From positions 186,001 to 250,000 of the forward strand of contig CAVOKO010000003.1 of NCBI GenBank assembly GCA_963696525.1: a stretch of 64,000 nucleotides of DNA, in the 5' to 3' direction. The DNA is from CAWBRT01 sp963696525 (GTDB lineage: Bacteria; Acidobacteriota; Terriglobia; Terriglobales; Acidobacteriaceae). A program made the translations under genes and the position numbers. The notes under the pieces were generated by a model. That model had not been told where the DNA came from, did not search any database, and worked only from the letters and a program-made list of their open reading frames with translations. This document shows positions 43,975-52,918 of this stretch, one piece after another (the first letter of the stretch is position 1; every line of letters begins with the position of its first letter).

Positions 43975-44055
43975 CGATAATGACGACGTAGCGGAGATGG
44001 CCGGGATGATGAAATACATGATCAGACTGGCAAAGAACATACCGTGGCCGACATG
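43975..44055 (-). pseudogene. Short remnant resembling an NRAMP metal transporter
   Basis: On the minus strand one frame reads HVGHGMFFASLIMYFIIPAI, like the helix GMFFSNLVMYFIILTTAATL of NRAMP (MntH) family Mn/Fe transporters. Only about 25 codons are recognisable. The remaining spacer 43861-44380 has no other gene I can support. A chance hydrophobic run is possible. Confidence 0.35.
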
Positions 44056-44380
44056 TGGACGCTAGGGCGTTTGCCAGTACTGATCCCGTTCCGCCCCAGA
44101 GCATGGCTGTTAACACTCAATCAGATTATGTCCCCAAAAAATGAGCATAGATATTTTCGGTCCCGATGAATCGTTTGCAGATGGAACTGACCGAATGCGA
44201 TCTCTGCAAGGCCGAAATACGTCTTTCAAGACCCTTCGCCTCGGTCCGGTGGGGAGAAGCGAATTCAAATGATCCAGAACGCCCAGAGCGATTGAGACAG
44301 CGAGCATCGGAGGCATCTTGGACGAGATGCCAATCGCTTATGGTGCGCAACGATTGAGTTCCGAATGGCCGGCGATCCGC

Positions 44381-45079
44381 TCAGAGTTCGGTGGTGACTT
44401 CCCCGGTAGCGTGCTGGTACCGGTGCCTTTCTAGGTGTTCGGCAGCCGATTCAGAGTGACGGCGGAGCAGGTGTCCTGCTTCCGGGCTGTTCCCGCGACT
44501 GAGGGCGTCGACAATTTCGAAGTGTTGCTCGACGGCGACGGCGCGGCGCAGCACCGTGGAGGGACGGTAAATATACATGCTGGTACGCACCTCGAAGTGA
44601 AGCTGTTCCCAGAGCCGCAGCAGGACCCGATTTTCGCTGCGCTCAATGATGGCGCGATGGAAGGCATAATCGTGCTCGGCGTAGACGCGCATGTCTTTTT
44701 TTGCGGTAGCTTTGCGAATGGCCTCGGCGTGCTCCTTGAGGATTGCCGTATCTCCCGCAAAGTTGCCGGCCGCCAATTCGCCGGCGAGCTCTTCCAATCG
44801 CGCTCGGACGTGATAGGCCTGCTCCAGCTCCGAGTCGCTTACTACTCGGACGCGAGCGCCCTTGTAGGGAGTGGTTTCCACGATGTTCGCGGCTTCCAGA
44901 TGGCGGAGCGCCTCGCGAACGGGCGCCTGACTAACGCTCAGTTCTCGCGCCAGCACCAATTCTTTGAGCCGATCCCCCGGCTTATAAGTGCCATCAAGGA
45001 TTCGGGTCAATAGCATTTGACGTACCTGACTAGTGGTCGACAGCCGAACGAGCGCGGAACGTGGTTTGGGGATTTTCAT
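44381..45079 (-). CDS. GntR family regulator, FadR subfamily with FCD domain
   Basis: A 232-residue transcription factor. Residues 15-80 are the winged helix of GntR proteins: QVRQMLLTRILDGTYKPGDRLKELVLARELSVSQAPVREALRHLEAANIVETTPYKGARV. Residues 95-225 form the all-helical FCD ligand domain with metal-binding Asp/His positions in EHDYAFHRAIIERSENRVLLRLWE and HFEIVDALSRGNSPEAGHLLRRH. Such proteins answer to organic acids and usually control a neighbouring catabolic operon. It is divergent from the molybdenum hydroxylase operon, whose promoter carries nested palindromes 20-40 bases from this start, so it likely represses both. Confidence 0.92.
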   Translation of the reverse strand: MKIPKPRSALVRLSTTSQVRQMLLTRILDGTYKPGDRLKELVLARELSVSQAPVREALRHLEAANIVETTPYKGARVRVVSDSELEQAYHVRARLEELAGELAAGNFAGDTAILKEHAEAIRKATAKKDMRVYAEHDYAFHRAIIERSENRVLLRLWEQLHFEVRTSMYIYRPSTVLRRAVAVEQHFEIVDALSRGNSPEAGHLLRRHSESAAEHLERHRYQHATGEVTTEL

Positions 45080-45097
45080 CGCGGAAGAAGTTTACTA

Positions 45098-45126
45098 TTG
45101 ACACATTATCGATAATCGATTATTTT
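45098..45126 (+). promoter_or_regulatory. Promoter of the molybdenum hydroxylase operon overlapped by palindromes
   Basis: -35 TTGACA at 45098-45103, a 17-bp spacer and -10 TATTTT at 45121-45126. The spacer holds TATCGATA and TAATCGATTA as overlapping perfect palindromes (45106-45123), a good place for a repressor, most simply the divergent GntR/FCD protein. The site is about 120 bases upstream of the first structural start. Confidence 0.7.
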
Positions 45127-45243
45127 TTGCCCAGAATCGTGCTGGGCACCACCCGGCCCGCCCGGCAAGCGCAAACACGGAGTGCTTTCCAACTCGCTTT
45201 CCCGGATCCGGAATTTACCGTTAAAACCGGTAGCGGAGGGCTC

Positions 45244-46152
45244 ATGCTGCATAATACCTTTGAATATCTCAAGCCTAACAGCTTGAGCGAAGTCTTGCAG
45301 GTTCTGGACGAATGTAAGGATAAGAACGCGCATGTTTTAGCTGGAGGCACCGACCTGATTCCGTGGTTGCGAGCCAAGGTCAAACAAACGGATTGCCTGA
45401 TAGACTTAGACAATGCGGACTTGGATTACGTAGTGTTTGCGGATGATGAGGCAAAGATCGGGGCCATGGTGAGCTTTGCCACGCTGAGCCGGCATCCGGA
45501 AATTAGAAAGAAACTGCCGGCGCTGGCCGAGGCGGCCACGCAGGTCGGGGCGGTTCAAACACGCACACTGGCGACCCTGGGCGGTAATCTGTGCTCGGCG
45601 GTCCCCTCTCTGGATGGGGCTCCTCCACTGTTGGCGCTGGAGGCCAGGTTTCGCTTGCAATCCAAAGGCGGAGAGCGGCTGGTTCCGGCGGAGCAGTTCT
45701 TCCTGGGTCCGCGTCGGACGGTGTTGCAGCCCGGTGAAATTCTGAAGGAAATCCTGGTGCCGCTGCGAGAGGACTTCAAGGCGAAGTTCTTGCGCATGGG
45801 GCGGCGGAAGGCGCTGACTCTGTCGATCGTCAATGTAGCGGCGGGAGTGACAGTCGAGGATGGTGGCGGAATCGGATGTGCGCGAATCGCCCTGGGTGCG
45901 GTCGCGCCTACACCCATTCGAGCATACAAAGCGGAGCAGCTCTTGCAAGGACAGAGAATTACCTCGAGATTACTGGCTGAGGCCGCGGCAGTAGCCGCGA
46001 CGGAAACATCCCCTATCAGCGACCTGCGTGCCTCCGCCGACTATCGCCGCAAAATCAGTGCGGTGCTCGTGCGCCGGGCTTTGGAGAATGCGATCGAACA
46101 AACGAGGCAAGTTGGGGCAAGTATTCGCGCAGCAGCTGGAGGGGCTAAGTGA
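45244..46152 (+). CDS. Molybdenum hydroxylase, FAD-binding medium subunit (CoxM/XdhB/NdhF type)
   Basis: A 302-residue flavin subunit that passes electrons from the 2Fe-2S centres to the acceptor. Seen: FEYLKPNSLSEVLQVLDE, the FAD loop VLAGGTDLIPWLRAK, VGAVQTRTLATLGGNLCSAVPSLDGAPPLLAL (second FAD-binding loop), RRTVLQPGEILKEILVP, and the C-terminal CO-dehydrogenase flavoprotein domain LSIVNVAAGVTVE. GGAGGG is just before ATG 45244; the frame is open upstream across the promoter but that is not coding. It overlaps the iron-sulfur gene by four bases. Confidence 0.93.
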   Translation: MLHNTFEYLKPNSLSEVLQVLDECKDKNAHVLAGGTDLIPWLRAKVKQTDCLIDLDNADLDYVVFADDEAKIGAMVSFATLSRHPEIRKKLPALAEAATQVGAVQTRTLATLGGNLCSAVPSLDGAPPLLALEARFRLQSKGGERLVPAEQFFLGPRRTVLQPGEILKEILVPLREDFKAKFLRMGRRKALTLSIVNVAAGVTVEDGGGIGCARIALGAVAPTPIRAYKAEQLLQGQRITSRLLAEAAAVAATETSPISDLRASADYRRKISAVLVRRALENAIEQTRQVGASIRAAAGGAK

Positions 46153-46631
46153 AGAAGCACATAAACCTGAAAGTAAACGGCCAATCTTACGCTTTGCAAG
46201 TGGACGCCAAAGAGCTGCTGTTGGACGTGATCCGGGAAAAAATTGGCTTGACAGGGACGAAGGAAGGCTGCGGCACCGGAGAGTGCGGGGCGTGCACCGT
46301 GCTGATCGACGGCGAGCCAGTGAATTCCTGCCTGTATCTTGCCGTCAGGGCCGAAGGTAAAGACATTCTCACTATCGAGGGCCTCGGCGAGCTGTCCAAA
46401 CTGCACCCCTTGCAGCAGGCTTTCATCGACAACGGGTCGGTTCAGTGCGGTTTCTGTGCCCCGGGCATGCTCCTATCGGCCCAGGCGCTGCTGATGAAGA
46501 ACTCAAATCCCAGCGAACGGGAGATTCGAGAGGGGATTGCCGGCAATATTTGCCGCTGCAGCGGTTATGTAAAGATTGTCAATGCGATCAAGCAAGCAGC
46601 GGTTGTATTGCGTCAGGATGGGAGGGGCTAG
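46149..46631 (+). CDS. Molybdenum hydroxylase, 2Fe-2S small subunit
   Basis: A 160-residue subunit with two [2Fe-2S] clusters. The plant-type site is GCGTGECGACTVLIDGEPVNSC. The C-terminal site is CGFCAPGMLLSAQALL and then NICRCSGYVKIVNAI. This is the invariant small subunit of xanthine dehydrogenase, CO dehydrogenase and nicotinate dehydrogenase-like enzymes. The GTG start overlaps the preceding stop (GTGA). Confidence 0.96.
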   Translation: MKKHINLKVNGQSYALQVDAKELLLDVIREKIGLTGTKEGCGTGECGACTVLIDGEPVNSCLYLAVRAEGKDILTIEGLGELSKLHPLQQAFIDNGSVQCGFCAPGMLLSAQALLMKNSNPSEREIREGIAGNICRCSGYVKIVNAIKQAAVVLRQDGRG

Positions 46632-46633
46632 TT

Positions 46634-47896
46634 ATGAGCCACCATGTTATCGGGAAGCGCTTTCCCAGAATCGATGCGCCATTACAGGTGACTGGAAAAA
46701 GTGTGTACTCATGCGATTGGGTGTCTCCGGGGATGCTTTTTGCGAATGCTTTGCGCAGCAAGCACGCACACGCCAGGATTCTGAAGGTTGACACCTCGAA
46801 GGCAGAGAAGCTGGCAGGGGTCAAGGCGGTTCTTACCGCCCGGGACTTCGCTGAGAACCGCTTTGGCATGTTCCGCGATCAGCCGATTTTGGCCGATGAT
46901 AAAGTGCGGTGCTTGGGCGATGCCGTGGCCGTGGTTGCCGCTACTTCGTGGGATGCGGTCGACGAAGCGCTCGGGCTGATCCAGGTTGACTATGAACCGC
47001 TACCCGGCGTCTTCGACCCGGTGGAAGCGATGAGACCCGACGCTCCGAAAGTACATGGGGACAGCAATATCGTAGCTCACATAAAGAGCCGCTCCGGCGA
47101 TATGGATCGGGGATGGGAAGAATCGGACGTGATTTTTGAAGAAACGATCACGACTTCGATGGTGGAGCACGTGTCTCTCGAACCCCATGTCGCGGTTGCC
47201 GAGGTAGACGACTTAGGAGAATTGCTGGTCATGACCTCCGGACAGCGTCCGCACAATTACGCTGCTACCCTGGCCGAAGTAATGCAAATGCCGATGCACA
47301 AAGTCAGGGTCGCCGCTCCAGCCGTTGGCGCCGGCTTTGGCGGCAAGAACGACATTACGATTGAGCCCTATGTTGCCATGTTGGCGATAAAAACGGGCAA
47401 GCCGGTGAAAATGACCTACAGCCGGGAAGACGAGTTTCAGGTATCGACGGTGAGGGCAGTCTACATCATGAAATATAAGTCCGGTCTCAAGAAGGACGGG
47501 ACGTTGGTGGCAAGGCAACTCGAGCTCATCGCCGACAGTGGAGCCTATGTATCGACGGGCTATGGTGCGCTGGACAAGGCGTGCCTGCAGGGCGCCGGCC
47601 CCTACCGCGTTCCGCACGTCAAGATCGACGGCTATCTGGTTTACACCAACAACCCCATCGGCGGATCCATGCGGGGGTTGGGGGCTAACCAAACGAACTT
47701 TGGCTATGAAATCCATATGGATACGATCGCCGCGGAGATGGGCATGGACCCGGTGGAACTCCGCCTGAAAAACTTAGTTGTGGATGATTCCGTACTGCCT
47801 ACGGGACAGGTACTTAGGGCGGTAGCTTTGACCGAATGTATGGAGCAAGCTGTAAGACTGGCCGGCTGGAAAAAGAAGGAGGTCAAGGTCAGATGA
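46634..47896 (+). CDS. Molybdenum hydroxylase, molybdopterin subunit N-terminal half (separate gene)
   Basis: A 420-residue protein equal to the first half of the usual ~770-residue molybdopterin subunit. Seen: VIGKRFPRIDAPLQVTGKSVYSCD, RSKHAHARILKVDTSKAE, LGDAVAVVAATSWDAVDEAL, EHVSLEPHVAVAEVDD, SGQRPHNY, the MPT-contact GAGFGGKNDI and the GGSMRGLGANQ loop. It ends RLAGWKKKEVKVR and overlaps the second half as ATGA. GGAGGGG precedes ATG 46634. A natural split of this subunit is known for the nicotinate dehydrogenase NdhL/NdhM of Eubacterium barkeri. Confidence 0.9.
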   Translation: MSHHVIGKRFPRIDAPLQVTGKSVYSCDWVSPGMLFANALRSKHAHARILKVDTSKAEKLAGVKAVLTARDFAENRFGMFRDQPILADDKVRCLGDAVAVVAATSWDAVDEALGLIQVDYEPLPGVFDPVEAMRPDAPKVHGDSNIVAHIKSRSGDMDRGWEESDVIFEETITTSMVEHVSLEPHVAVAEVDDLGELLVMTSGQRPHNYAATLAEVMQMPMHKVRVAAPAVGAGFGGKNDITIEPYVAMLAIKTGKPVKMTYSREDEFQVSTVRAVYIMKYKSGLKKDGTLVARQLELIADSGAYVSTGYGALDKACLQGAGPYRVPHVKIDGYLVYTNNPIGGSMRGLGANQTNFGYEIHMDTIAAEMGMDPVELRLKNLVVDDSVLPTGQVLRAVALTECMEQAVRLAGWKKKEVKVR

Positions 47897-48951
47897 AGAA
47901 ACAGGGCAAGGGCGTCGCAGCCATGTTTTATCCGATTGGTACTACGGCTTCCGCCAACCCGTCGGCGGCTTTTATCAAAGTGAATCAGGATGGCACCGCA
48001 GTCCTGTATACCGGCACCACGGATATCGGCCAGGGATCTGTGACGGTCATGGCCCAGATCGCCGCCGAGGAACTAGGGATTGAGTTCGATCAAGTGGCGG
48101 TGGTTTCCTCCGACAGCAAGCTGACCCCCTATGACTACGGCCCGGGGGCATCTCGATCAACGTACATCACTGGGAACGCCGTTCAGAAAGCGGCGGCGCA
48201 GGCGAAGCAGGTTTTGTTTGAAGTGGCGGCCGAAGAATTGAACGTCCTACCCGCAGGATTGGCGTCCGCCGGGGGCTATATCTTTGTCGGGGACTTCCCG
48301 GAACGGAGGCTGGCAATCAGCGCGGTCGCCAAAAAAGCGCTAAGGGTCAAAGGCCGTCCACCGATCGGCGCAGCCGACTTTAATCCGTCGACCACCACTC
48401 TGGACAAGGAGACAGGCCACGGGAAGCCGTACGGTACGTACGTTTTTGCCACTCAAATCGCCGAGGTGGAAGTGGACACCGAGACGGGGCAAGTCGAGAT
48501 TCTCAAGATAACGGCCGTTCATGACTGCGGCACGGCCATCAACCCAATGATGGTAGAAGGCCAGGTGGAAGGCGGCGTGGCAATGGGGGTCGGCTTTGCC
48601 ATGATGGAGGAAATGGTTGTCGAACAGGGGCGAGTCAAGAATCCCCAGTTGACCGATTACGTTGTGCCGACCGCATTGGACGTGCCTGAAATCGTGACCA
48701 GGATAGTGGAGAGACCTGACCCGACCGGTCCATTCGGAGCGAAGGGGGTTGGCGAATGTGCGCCGCTGCCGACGGCGCCCGCTATCGTGAACGCGATTCA
48801 GGATGCCGTGGGCGTTCGCATCCGGGACCTGCCCGCAACGCCGGAAAAGATACTGAAAGCGCTAGAGGAAAAAGCAGCCAAGGAAAAAAATAAGGCAAAC
48901 GAGCTAATGGCGATACCGGAGAACGTGCTTGAAGCTGAGAGTGTCGGCTAA
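47893..48951 (+). CDS. Molybdenum hydroxylase, molybdopterin subunit C-terminal half (separate gene)
   Basis: A 352-residue protein equal to the second half of the molybdopterin subunit. Seen: KGKGVAAMFYPIGTTA in the usual GRGIA position, the molybdopterin dinucleotide loops GTTDIGQGSVTVMAQIAAEELG and GPGASRSTYITGNAVQKAA, HDCGTAINPMMVEGQVEGGVAMGVG, and the catalytic Glu in PFGAKGVGECAPLPTAPAIVNAI. It needs the N-half for the substrate pocket. The tail beyond residue 325 is a charged extension. Translationally coupled to the N-half. Substrate unknown; purine, nicotinate or another heterocycle. Confidence 0.9.
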   Translation: MKKQGKGVAAMFYPIGTTASANPSAAFIKVNQDGTAVLYTGTTDIGQGSVTVMAQIAAEELGIEFDQVAVVSSDSKLTPYDYGPGASRSTYITGNAVQKAAAQAKQVLFEVAAEELNVLPAGLASAGGYIFVGDFPERRLAISAVAKKALRVKGRPPIGAADFNPSTTTLDKETGHGKPYGTYVFATQIAEVEVDTETGQVEILKITAVHDCGTAINPMMVEGQVEGGVAMGVGFAMMEEMVVEQGRVKNPQLTDYVVPTALDVPEIVTRIVERPDPTGPFGAKGVGECAPLPTAPAIVNAIQDAVGVRIRDLPATPEKILKALEEKAAKEKNKANELMAIPENVLEAESVG

Positions 48952-48960
48952 GTTCTTCGG

Positions 48961-49353
48961 ATGGAAGGCATCGGCGCCACGTTGAGTGCAGCCGTCATGA
49001 TCACACCCGCAGCGGTGCTGTCCGATCCTGTGCCGGTGATCGTCTGCCTGACCCTCGCCAATTTCCTGATCTCGCTGTCTTCAGCGCCCACATGGGCGGT
49101 CTCCATGGATATCGCGGGCCGTTATGCCGGCACGGTCTCCGCGGTGATGAACATGATCGGCCGATTTGCCGGCTCTTTGTCGGCGATTGTCTTCGGCGCC
49201 TTAACTCAGCACGGCTACTGGGTAACGCCGCTCTATGTGACGGTAGGAATCATGCTTTCTGCCACCATTCTGTGGGCATTTGTGATTAACCCCGAACGAA
49301 CGTTCTCGACAGGTCCTAGTTCAACCAAACAGCGGTCGCTGGACTTGGATTAA
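48961..49353 (+). pseudogene. MFS (ACS family) transporter, C-terminal third only
   Basis: A 130-residue open frame that matches the last four helices of ACS carriers: LTLANFLISLSSAPTWAVSMDIAGRYAGTVSAVMNM, then GSLSAIVFGALTQHGYWVTPL and ILWAFVINPERT. The first eight helices are missing; upstream lies the end of the molybdenum hydroxylase gene nine bases away. It resembles the carriers at 42489 and 49377. It is a remnant of a duplicated transporter gene, although the ATG could still be translated. Confidence 0.75.
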
Positions 49354-49376
49354 CTGCTTCAGTAAGGGAGGGTATT

Positions 49377-50729
49377 GTGAGCCATACTGGCGAACCGGCT
49401 ACACAGACTGCTCAGAGTGGCGCTGCCACAGGCGCGTACGAGAAGCCAACTAAGACTCGTTGGTGGATCTTGTTCCTAATAAGCCTATTGTACCTGATCA
49501 CTTATTTGGATCGGGGGAACATCTCCGTGGCGGCGCCGGAGATCGCCAGAGAGTTTCACCTCAGTAAAACCGCCATGGGCTTGATTCTGGGTTGTTTCAC
49601 TTGGGGCTATGCGATAGGACAGGTTCCCGGAGGTTGGCTGGGAGACCGGTTCGGGCCCAAGAGAGTCCTCACTGCAATTGGAATCGCGGTTGGGATCACG
49701 CCTATCCTCAATGGAGTGGCAGTTGGCTTTAATTCGCTCATGGGTGCACGTTTCACCCTTGGGCTCGCGGAGGCCGGCGCCTTCCCCGTTTCCAGCCGGG
49801 GCATGCAGATGTGGTTCCCGCAGTCGGAGCGTGGCCGCATTCAAGGCATCACTCATCTTTTCAGTCGGCTGGCCGTGGCGATTACGCCGGGCCTCGCCGC
49901 GGCAATTATGCTCGCATTCGGCTGGCGCGCCATTTTTTATGTCTGCGGGTCCTTCGGCATTATCTGGGCGATTCTGTTCAACCTCTTGTACCGTAACAAT
50001 CCTGAAGAACACAAGGGTGTCAATCAGGCTGAGCTAGCACACATTCGAGGCTTGAACCCCGACGGTACGATTAAGCCACTGAATATCAAGCGCCCAGCGG
50101 CGCCGTGGCGGCGGATTCTTGGCTCCCCCAATATGTGGTACATCGCAGCAGGTTGGAGCTGCTTCTTTTTTGGAAGCAACTTCTATCTCACATGGTATCC
50201 CACTTACCTCCGCGAGTATCGTCACATGTCGCTAAAGACCCTTGGCCTGCTCGGCGCCCTTCCCCTGATCGCTGGAATGGCGGGGGATGTTTTGGGTGGG
50301 GTCGCGACCGACATGATACTGAAGAGAACCGGCAATGCTAAGCTTGCACGGCGCGCGGTGGCCGTGCCTGGCTTCTTGCTTGCCGGAATTTTCGTAATAC
50401 CGGCAGCAATGACTTCGAGTCCACTAGTCTCGGTCCTTTGTTTGGCTGCGTCTTTCTTCTGCCTGGAAGTGATGAATGGAGTCTCCTGGTCGATCTGCAT
50501 GGACGTGGGTGGCCAATTCAGCGGTACTGTGTCGGGCGTCATGAACATGTGCGGTGCTTTTGCCGCTTCGTTAACGGCTATCGTCTACGGAGCCCTTTTC
50601 GATAGAGGTATGTGGATCGCTCCGTTCTTTGTGACGGCCAGTGTTATGCTCACGGGCGCCCTAATTTGGACATTTTTGATCAATCCGGATGTCTCAGTGA
50701 TCGAGGCTCCAGGTCAACCTTCATCATGA
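49377..50729 (+). CDS. MFS transporter, anion:cation symporter (ACS) family
   Basis: A 450-residue twelve-helix carrier. The N-terminal 30 residues are polar. Helix 1 carries LLYLITYLDRGNISVAAPEIA, then GQVPGGWLGDRFGPKRVL (motif A) and GLAEAGAFPVSSRGMQMWFPQSERGRIQG, the ACS pattern. In the second half ATDMILKRTGNAKLARR and VMNMCGAFAASLTAIVYGA are typical. The GTG start has AGGGAGG in front. It follows the molybdenum hydroxylase genes on the same strand and probably imports their substrate or a product. Confidence 0.88.
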   Translation: MSHTGEPATQTAQSGAATGAYEKPTKTRWWILFLISLLYLITYLDRGNISVAAPEIAREFHLSKTAMGLILGCFTWGYAIGQVPGGWLGDRFGPKRVLTAIGIAVGITPILNGVAVGFNSLMGARFTLGLAEAGAFPVSSRGMQMWFPQSERGRIQGITHLFSRLAVAITPGLAAAIMLAFGWRAIFYVCGSFGIIWAILFNLLYRNNPEEHKGVNQAELAHIRGLNPDGTIKPLNIKRPAAPWRRILGSPNMWYIAAGWSCFFFGSNFYLTWYPTYLREYRHMSLKTLGLLGALPLIAGMAGDVLGGVATDMILKRTGNAKLARRAVAVPGFLLAGIFVIPAAMTSSPLVSVLCLAASFFCLEVMNGVSWSICMDVGGQFSGTVSGVMNMCGAFAASLTAIVYGALFDRGMWIAPFFVTASVMLTGALIWTFLINPDVSVIEAPGQPSS

Positions 50730-50768
50730 CGGAGGCTTCTACGCCCGTTATTTTGTGGCGGGCCGCGA

Positions 50769-51269
50769 GTGTGCGAGGGTGTGTTTCACGATGAACTCCG
50801 GCAAGTCATCCCAGACGGTTACGACTTCTTCGACGAACCGGAGATTCGCGAGCTGCGGGAGTCATGCGACTTTCTCCGAGTCCATAACCCAACCCAAACT
50901 GAAACGGCTCGTATCGGCGCGCGGTTTATCGCAGCGTATCAGTCCGGCGCGATAGACAAGGTTCATATTGCCCAAGGCGCGACCGCAGAGGTACACGTTC
51001 AGAAGCTCTCATATGCTGTTCAAGAGTTTCTTCGTCGAGAGGGCCTCGCTTTACCTGGAGCGCGAGACGACTGGTTTGCTATGCCGTCGAATGCCGCTGC
51101 TGCCTACATGGCATTCTTAACAAACGAATACGCGAGATTGGCGTCCGGAACCATTGCTTCTGATGAGCAAAGAATGCTGGGCGCCGTTAGCCTGATTCAG
51201 GCGCAGCCGAACGTCATTACTACGGATTTTGCATCAGAACCTGACGACCCCATTTCCCGCCAACCTTAG
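50769..51269 (+). CDS. Hypothetical protein, 166 residues
   Basis: Not recognised with certainty. It reads ELRQVIPDGYDFFDEPEIRELRESCDFLRVHNPTQTETARIGARFIAAYQSG, then a helical middle and DDWFAMPSNAAAAYMAFLTNEYARLASGTI. This layout recalls DUF6236-like proteins that begin with a tyrosine/tryptophan-rich IHFRDxxWLKxAAL block, which is missing here, so the gene may be 5'-truncated. GTG starts at 50769 or 50781 lack a good ribosome site. It follows the MFS gene by 40 bases on the same strand. Confidence 0.45.
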   Translation: MCEGVFHDELRQVIPDGYDFFDEPEIRELRESCDFLRVHNPTQTETARIGARFIAAYQSGAIDKVHIAQGATAEVHVQKLSYAVQEFLRREGLALPGARDDWFAMPSNAAAAYMAFLTNEYARLASGTIASDEQRMLGAVSLIQAQPNVITTDFASEPDDPISRQP

Positions 51270-51875
51270 AAAATCTTTACTTAGATCCCAGACCGGAAAA
51301 AACAAGCTCTCGGTCGCTGTGCCGGGCCGCGCAACCCAGGCCGCAGCGCCGGGGAAACCGCCGGCAGCCTGGGACAAGATTCTGAACCATCAAGGTTCGC
51401 CGAAAAAGCGAACATGCCGTCATCCTACCTTCCGGGCCGATGTCATCGGCGATATCCGCCGAAACGCCCACCACGAGTTCGTCGACTTAATTAAAGCCCA
51501 TCGCCTCGCGCGTGAGCGCCAGTCGCGGCCGAGCAAGCCATCCACTGGCGAGCTGACAGCCTGTGCTGCCTCTGCGAAGCTCAGCTCGGTTCCGCACTCA
51601 TGACCTCTTTACCGTTTACAGACCGGGCCTGGCACTGAAGTTGCTTCCTCCGCGCTGGACGAAGCAGGAGCCGCGACCGAAGAACGTTACATTTGGGAAC
51701 CAGCAGTGGCATTTCATCGCGCCAAGGAGTAGATGTATATTACAACTAGTAGCGTGGGGAGTGAGGGCCATGCGAACATTGTGATTCGCTAGGACTCCGA
51801 AGCTCTTACGCCGGCCACAAGCGGTAGCGTTCTCTTCCCGTGGTACCACATTCGGAATTGATGCAGGAGGTCCAC
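51270..51875. other. Spacer with broken frames before the Tat-protein gene
   Basis: About 600 bases. Open stretches occur on both strands at 51277-51600 but with no family, ribosome site or conserved motif that I can support, so they may be decayed coding sequence. The right part holds the palindrome at 51730-51748 and the strong ribosome site AGGAGG at 51865-51870. Confidence 0.4.
51730..51748. promoter_or_regulatory. 19-bp operator-like palindrome (copy 1)
   Basis: TAGATGTATATTACAACTA: arms of eight bases around TAT with one mismatch, about 130 bases before the Tat-protein start. It differs at a single position from the reverse complement of 55514-55532. Confidence 0.6.
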
Positions 51876-52742
51876 ATGTCGTACAGACACACTGGCCCAG
51901 ACTTCAACCCACAGCGGCGTGGCCTTCTTCGTGCAAGCACGGCCGCCGCCGGGCTGAGCGTGCTTACACCGTTATTTTCCGTCCCCTTGCTCGGGGCGGA
52001 GGTCTGCCAGCCACCTATACCGAAGAGTCACGCCCCGTCTAACGGAGGCAGTTGCCCATTTCCCATTCCCTGGCTAGATAAGAATGGCAATCACAACCAG
52101 ATGCCGAAGGAGAATGTCGAACTCTCCAACATCTTCCATTTTCAAGGAAAGCTCGGGCGTTGTGCCGGGTTCACTGGCATGGGGACCGACAACAAGGGCA
52201 ATCGCCTGGCTTTCGGTACCCCTACCACCGACTTCAGCTACATATCGGGAGAATACTGGGCCGCGCGCCGGCCGCAGCAGGGCGTGTTCTCTCATATATG
52301 ACTGACGTTGTTCAAGGGACCGGCGGTCCCTGCAAACCAAATCCACGACTGCCATCCTCCCATCGCGCCAGACGGCACCTACTGGGTGGCGCCTGTGTCC
52401 GAAGGCGGTCTCGTCATCAGCTCCGATGAGCGAACAGCTACGCTGTCCATGAAAGACGTTCCCGTCATCGATCAACCCCGCTGGCCAGCAATGGATGCGG
52501 AAACCACACCCGCGTTCATGGATTTCAAGCTGGTCTTTAAGGCCACCAACGAACGCGTTGTGTATGAAGATTCGCTGTTCCAGTACCGTTTCGAGGGGGT
52601 CAAAGCGACGGCACAGTTGGAGGCGGCAATCCGCGTTCCTTCCATGAAGTTTTCCTGGAAATCGGACCCGCTGGAGACTTCACGTTGCGATTTCGCGGTC
52701 ATGGGCGAGGAGGCGAACGGTCGCTATTACAAGAAAAATTGA
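51876..52742 (+). pseudogene. Tat-signal hypothetical protein interrupted by an in-frame TGA
   Basis: The gene starts at ATG 51876 with AGGAGG five bases upstream. The first residues MSYRHTGPDFNPQRRGLLRA, then STAAAGLSVLTPLFSVPLLGAE, are a twin-arginine signal. The mature part is rich in Pro/Gly and Cys at first, and later has YEDSLFQYRFEGVKATAQLEAAIRVPSMKFSW. At 52299-52301 a TGA falls in the middle, and the same frame goes on without a shift to 52742 (LFKGPAVPANQIHDCHPPIAPDGTYW). Both parts look like one protein. Nonsense mutation, one-base error, or two separate proteins. No family recognised. Confidence 0.6.
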
Positions 52743-52918
52743 CGCCGCCCGCCGAAACGATTCGTGAAATATGATTGGGCGCGGTCGGGCGATAATCTTT
52801 CCTGCTCGCCGGCCGCGTCTACCTCTTACTATCGAATCAACGTTGCAATTGGCAGGTCATAGCACTTTGTCCCAGACTTGAGAGTCGTGGCACACTTACA
52901 CGACCCAGATGAGTCGGC

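Noticed and set aside
47836..47896. The split molybdopterin subunit as another one-base sequencing insertion
   Set aside because: The required shift is in the other direction, and the join is a proper ATGA stop-start overlap with the second half starting at a conserved motif.
52299..52301. TGA as selenocysteine
   Set aside because: No downstream stem-loop like a bacterial SECIS and no redox motif around the codon could be seen.
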